This document shows, one piece after another, positions 5,655-9,203 of a stretch of 9,203 nucleotides of DNA (the first letter of the stretch is position 1; each line of letters starts with the position of its first letter). A program made the position numbers and the translations under genes. The stretch covers positions 1 to 9,203 of the forward strand of contig DASUEB010000118.1 in assembly GCA_036275295.1 (NCBI GenBank), written 5' to 3'. The stretch comes from DASUEB01 sp036275295 (lineage in GTDB: Bacteria; Bacteroidota; Bacteroidia; Flavobacteriales_D; Luteibaculaceae). The notes beneath the pieces were generated by a model. The model worked only from the letters and a program-made list of their open reading frames with translations, was not told the DNA's origin and made no database searches.

Positions 5655-6917
5655 ATTGAGCACCTTGCTTTCTGCCGTCTTGCTCTCTGCAAACAGTTGG
5701 ATTTGCCTCAATTGCGACTGGGCGTAGAGCTCCTGCGCTGTGCGCAGTTCGAGCAAACTGATCAAATTTTGTTTGAATTTCTCGTACAACAACGCGGCAT
5801 TTTCCTTGGCCAGCGTCAAGTTCTCCTCCTCCAAACTGAGTAGCTGAAGCTTAACCATCCATTCGGTTCTGGCTACACTCAATTCGGTGGCAATGGTTCG
5901 CTGTTGTTGTTCAAAGGTCAGTTGAGCTGACTCAGCTGCCATACGCGCCATTCGAATGGACCGGCTGGCCTTGAAGCCGCCAAACAATGGCACACTCAGC
6001 GTGAAACCATAGGAAATACCTTGGTTCTGATTGCGAAGCAAGAATCCGGCCTGATTCTGACTGAGTGCGTATGCCCCTCCGGCATTGAGCGATAATCGCG
6101 GTAAGAAATCAGCTTTGGCGATGGCAATTTGCTCGCGGACGATCGATCGATTGATCTGTTCTGCTTGAACCAAAAGGTTGTTGGCTGCACTCGACTGGTT
6201 ACCCGCTTGGCGGTCAAGGGTGTAATCGGCGGTGGCAAAATCGCGCCATTCGGGCCAACCCATTAGAAGGGCCAATTGCTCTTGAAGGGGCCTGATCGAC
6301 TCTTTTAAGGCAATCAGTTCGCCGCGAATTCGATTGACATCAATTTTGCTTTGCAATACTGCGGTTTTGTCACCCAAGCCCGAAGCCAGTTTCTGTTCCA
6401 CGATGTCCAGTCGGTCGCTGTAAATACGCAGCACTTCCTCGCGCGCTTCCACGCCGCGTCGGGCCGCATGCAATTGCGAATAAACCAGAATGGTCTGTTC
6501 AATCACGTCGGCCAGTTGCTGTTTGTAGACTACATCAGCATAGTTTTCCTGCAAAGAGCTCTGTCGAATAATGGAATAGGCCTTAAATCCGTTAAAAAGG
6601 GTGTATGATAGCGTGACCGAGGCATTCTGAACGGTGGATACAGCCCCGTTTCGGGCGATGATCCGATTATCAGAAAGCTGTTGACTGACGTCGTTTTTGG
6701 ATCTATTTAATCCAAGATCTCCTTGAGCGGTAGGCAGTAAGTCAGACACATTGTTCCGGGCCGCCAGCGAACGCATATCTCGGGCCAGGGCGCTGATCTC
6801 CACGTTCACGTTTTTCTCCAAGGCCATTTTGATTGCCTCGTCGAGGGTTAAAACCAATTGGGCCCAACCCAGCAAGGGCGATATAAGTACCGCAAGTGAA
6901 AAAATCCATTTTTTCAT
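5631..6917 (-). CDS. TolC-family outer membrane efflux protein
   Basis: This 428-residue protein forms, as a trimer, the outer-membrane and periplasmic exit duct of a tripartite exporter. A cleavable signal peptide is visible (about 1-19, ending LLGWAQ). The internal duplication typical of the family is clear: LTLDEAIKMALEKN opens the first repeat, and the beta-strand motif YTLFNGFKAYS (105-115) recurs as VPLFGGFKASRS (309-320), each followed by long helical coiled-coil segments. The length is normal for Bacteroidota TolC homologues. The start overlaps the stop of the RND permease gene as ATGA, and a strong Shine-Dalgarno sequence lies 7 nt upstream. It is therefore the last gene of an adaptor-pump-channel operon. 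Its 3' end overlaps the convergent oligopeptidase B gene by 24 bp, and no terminator hairpin is visible. The substrate is unknown. Confidence 0.93.
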   Translation of the reverse strand: MKKWIFSLAVLISPLLGWAQLVLTLDEAIKMALEKNVNVEISALARDMRSLAARNNVSDLLPTAQGDLGLNRSKNDVSQQLSDNRIIARNGAVSTVQNASVTLSYTLFNGFKAYSIIRQSSLQENYADVVYKQQLADVIEQTILVYSQLHAARRGVEAREEVLRIYSDRLDIVEQKLASGLGDKTAVLQSKIDVNRIRGELIALKESIRPLQEQLALLMGWPEWRDFATADYTLDRQAGNQSSAANNLLVQAEQINRSIVREQIAIAKADFLPRLSLNAGGAYALSQNQAGFLLRNQNQGISYGFTLSVPLFGGFKASRSIRMARMAAESAQLTFEQQQRTIATELSVARTEWMVKLQLLSLEEENLTLAKENAALLYEKFKQNLISLLELRTAQELYAQSQLRQIQLFAESKTAESKVLNLCGLLVK

Positions 6918-9203
6918 ATTTCGCCCTCCTTTTTTCGCTTTGCTTTCGACATCAGTGAATACATGGCCGGAATGACATACAGCGTTAATACCAGCGAAAA
7001 AGTAAGACCGCCAACTATGACCACTCCCAAGGGAACCCGACTTTGGGCACCTGCCCCCAACGCCAGCGCAATAGGCAATGCACCTAAGGCTGTGGCCAGC
7101 GAGGTCATGAGGATAGGCCTTAGTCGAAGAGCGGCGCCATCGATGGCGGCTTGTATCTTATCCAGACCCTCCGATTTGCGACTGTTGGCAAACTCAACGA
7201 TGAGAATACCGTTTTTGGTCACCAGTCCAATCAACATAATGATACCAATTTGGCTGAAGATGTTCAGAGAGAGGTCGAATATCCAGAGGGATCCCAATGC
7301 TCCAGCCAGTGCCAAGGGCACGGTGATCATGATAATCAGCGGGTCGCGGAAGCTTTCAAATTGAGCCGCCAGGATAAGGTAAATCAGCACCAAAGCCAAT
7401 GCAAAGGCAAAGCTGGTGTTGGAGGCGCTTTCCACAAAGTCGCGCGAGGTGCCCGTCAGTGAGGTGGTGAAAGATTTGTCTAATACTTCTTCTGAAATAC
7501 CCTCCAGTTCCTTGATCCCATCGGCAATGGTGAATCCGGGATTCAGACCCGCGCTAATGGTAGCCGCTTTGTATCGATTGTAATGGTAAAGTTGTGGCGG
7601 AGCACTCACCTCAGTCAGTTTAACCAAGTTGTCGAGGGTGATTAATTCGCCTGATCGCGTTTTAACCGTGAGTCGGGTTAGGTCAAGCGGCTCGTTTCTG
7701 AAACCGCGGTCGAGTTGACCAATTACCTGGTACTGCCGACCATTCATGGTAAAATACCCAAAACGCTGGCCACTTAATCCCAATTGTATCGCCGATGAAA
7801 TGTCCTGAACCGAGATGCCGAGCTCATTGGCTTTTAGTCGATTGATCTCAATGAGCAATTCGGGCTTATTGAATTTGAGATTGGCATCAACCCCTGATAA
7901 AACCTTGCTTTCCCGCGCCTTGTCGAGTATTTCGGGCAAGGCCTTTTTGATCTTCTCAAAATCGTTGTTCTGAATCACAAACTGAACGGGTTGGCCAAAA
8001 CGGGCGGCACCCACAGAGATCGTTTGATCCTGAATCGCAAAGGATCGACCAAAATTAAAGCGGGCCGCATTTCGACTCACCATATCGACAATCTCCTGTT
8101 GACTGCGTTTTCTCTCCTCTGGGTCGGTCAGTACGATTCGGAAAAATCCGGTGTTAGCACTTCCCGAACCCGTGAAAGTAGGCGAAGTTACACTCAACAA
8201 GATGTTTTTCTCGGGAATACTGTCATCCAAAAACGAGCCTAATTCGGCCATGTAGGCATCCATAGCATCGAAAGAAGTACCTTCAGGGGCAGATACCGAT
8301 ATGCGAAAGACACTCCGGTCTTCCAACGGCGCCAATTCTTCTGGCAACACGGAAATAAGCCACCCTATAGCCGCGAAACACAGAGCCACCAGCGCGAGTG
8401 CCCACCGGCGGCGACGCATAAACGCAGTAAGACTGTTGCGATAGGCCTGATCAAGCCCGGTAAAAAACGGCTCGGTTTTATTGTAAAACCATGTTTTTCG
8501 CTGGTGAGAGCGCGCCAGACGCACATTCAAAACCGGGGTTAAGGTCAACGAAACAAATGCCGAGATGAGCACCGCGCCCGCAACGACAATACCAAACTCC
8601 CTAAACAGCGCCCCTACAAAACCTTGTAAAAAGATAATGGGCAAAAACACCACAGCCAAGGTCAAACTGGTGGCAATCACCGCAAAATAAATCTCTTCGC
8701 TGCCCTCTTTGGCACTTTCATAGGGACCTTTGCCCTCTTCCAGTTTCTTGAAGATGTTTTCCGTTACTACAATACCGTCGTCAACCACCAATCCGGTGGC
8801 CAGCACAATGGCCAGCAACGTGAGCACATTTATCGAGAAATCAAATAAATACATGATAAAAAATGCCCCAATAAGCGACACCGGGATGTCTACCAGTGGC
8901 CGCAGCGCAATTAGCCAATCCCTGAAGAAGAGGTAGATGATTACCACCACCAGCAAGAAGGCAATCACCAGCGTTTCTTCTACCTCACTGATAGAAGCTT
9001 TGATGTATCCTGTTTTGTCGAGGGCAATATCCACCCGGATATCATCGGGAATGTCAGTTTTAATTTTTTCGTAGCGCTTGTAAAACTCATCGGCGATTTC
9101 AATGTAGTTGCTGCCGGGTTGTGGAATCAGCGCAAGGGCCACCATGGGAATTCCACTTTCCTTTAAAACGGTTTCTTCGTTTTCTGGCCCAAGGATCGCA
9201 CTG
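6914..9203 (-). CDS. RND-family efflux permease, AcrB-like (partial, N-terminus beyond right edge)
   Basis: The frame is open to the window edge, giving 762 residues with the C-terminus intact. Compared with AcrB-type pumps (about 1030-1050 residues), roughly the first 270 are missing. The ATG at 9145 is internal: the upstream codons (LGPENEETVLKESGIP) continue the porter-domain sequence before PQPGSN. Transmembrane segments 2-6, the second periplasmic loop and segments 7-12 are present. The proton-relay residues are all there: two adjacent aspartates in GLVVDDGIVVTEN (codons 8777-8782) and the segment 10 lysine in GLVTKNGILIVEFAN (codon 7214-7216). Active drug/proton antiport is therefore expected. 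The FLPEELAPLEDRS-like segment (here VLPEELAPLEDRS) is typical of the HAE-1 class rather than heavy-metal pumps. It is followed by the TolC-like gene with a 4-bp overlap. The adaptor gene should lie beyond 9203. The substrate cannot be told from sequence. Confidence 0.95.
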   Translation of the reverse strand, partial: SAILGPENEETVLKESGIPMVALALIPQPGSNYIEIADEFYKRYEKIKTDIPDDIRVDIALDKTGYIKASISEVEETLVIAFLLVVVIIYLFFRDWLIALRPLVDIPVSLIGAFFIMYLFDFSINVLTLLAIVLATGLVVDDGIVVTENIFKKLEEGKGPYESAKEGSEEIYFAVIATSLTLAVVFLPIIFLQGFVGALFREFGIVVAGAVLISAFVSLTLTPVLNVRLARSHQRKTWFYNKTEPFFTGLDQAYRNSLTAFMRRRRWALALVALCFAAIGWLISVLPEELAPLEDRSVFRISVSAPEGTSFDAMDAYMAELGSFLDDSIPEKNILLSVTSPTFTGSGSANTGFFRIVLTDPEERKRSQQEIVDMVSRNAARFNFGRSFAIQDQTISVGAARFGQPVQFVIQNNDFEKIKKALPEILDKARESKVLSGVDANLKFNKPELLIEINRLKANELGISVQDISSAIQLGLSGQRFGYFTMNGRQYQVIGQLDRGFRNEPLDLTRLTVKTRSGELITLDNLVKLTEVSAPPQLYHYNRYKAATISAGLNPGFTIADGIKELEGISEEVLDKSFTTSLTGTSRDFVESASNTSFAFALALVLIYLILAAQFESFRDPLIIMITVPLALAGALGSLWIFDLSLNIFSQIGIIMLIGLVTKNGILIVEFANSRKSEGLDKIQAAIDGAALRLRPILMTSLATALGALPIALALGAGAQSRVPLGVVIVGGLTFSLVLTLYVIPAMYSLMSKAKRKKEGEI
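6925..6931 (-). promoter_or_regulatory. Strong Shine-Dalgarno site for the TolC-like gene
   Basis: Minus-strand AAGGAGG (6931-6925) lies 7 nt before the ATG at 6917, near-ideal geometry. It is embedded in the last codons of the RND permease gene. The other starts in this window have no comparable site, as is common in Bacteroidota, so its presence here stands out. Confidence 0.7.

Noticed and set aside
6963..7364. A 133-codon plus-strand frame antisense to the RND permease
   Set aside because: The opposite strand is clearly coding with conserved pump motifs throughout; this frame is a shadow of that gene, with no recognisable domain.
6914..9145. Treating the ATG at 9145 as the start of a short RND protein
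   Set aside because: The frame continues open to 9203 with residues that fit the porter domain, so the gene is simply cut by the window edge.

Overview
The window looks like ordinary chromosomal DNA from a member of the Bacteroidota. The reasons are the protein families and their arrangement, the general lack of Shine-Dalgarno sequences, and several upstream matches to the Bacteroidota promoter element TAnnTTTG. The order and genus cannot be fixed from this sequence. No mobile element, CRISPR array, tRNA, rRNA or phage gene was found.

Layout. (1) Positions 933 to 1, minus strand: a single-domain response regulator is followed 3 bp later by a membrane-anchored helical protein that looks like a HEAT-repeat protein and runs off the left edge. 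(2) Positions 934-1440: 507 bp with no convincing protein gene. It holds a near-perfect plus-strand rho-independent terminator (1321-1348) only about 50 bp after a good plus-strand promoter match (1236-1269). Together they outline a possible orphan small RNA of about 75 nt. (3) Positions 3350 to 1441, minus strand: a tight three-gene operon encoding a biotin carboxyl carrier protein, a Tat-exported Mn-type superoxide dismutase and a YhhQ-type queuosine-precursor transporter. Gene junctions are 6 bp apart and then a 1-base TGATG overlap. (4) Positions 3351-3590: a divergent intergenic region. (5) Positions 3591-5654, plus strand: oligopeptidase B, complete, with a TTG start only about 18 bp after a TACTTTTG promoter element. 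(6) Positions 9203 to 5631, minus strand: the C-terminal three quarters of an RND efflux permease (its 5' end lies beyond the right edge), followed by a TolC-family outer-membrane channel. These two overlap by ATGA, and the channel has a strong Shine-Dalgarno sequence inside the permease gene.

How the genes work together. The RND permease and the TolC-like channel form two parts of a tripartite proton-driven exporter; the periplasmic adaptor is expected upstream, beyond position 9203. The response regulator and HEAT-type protein probably form a signalling pair that continues leftward. The carrier protein, superoxide dismutase and transporter are transcribed together, but no shared pathway is obvious. 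Oligopeptidase B stands alone and converges on the exporter operon, with the two coding regions overlapping by 24 bp.

I do not see a clear undescribed multi-gene system here. The items most worth a second look are the candidate small RNA, the TTG start with a very short leader on oligopeptidase B, and the mixed operon of an orphan biotin carrier with an exported superoxide dismutase.
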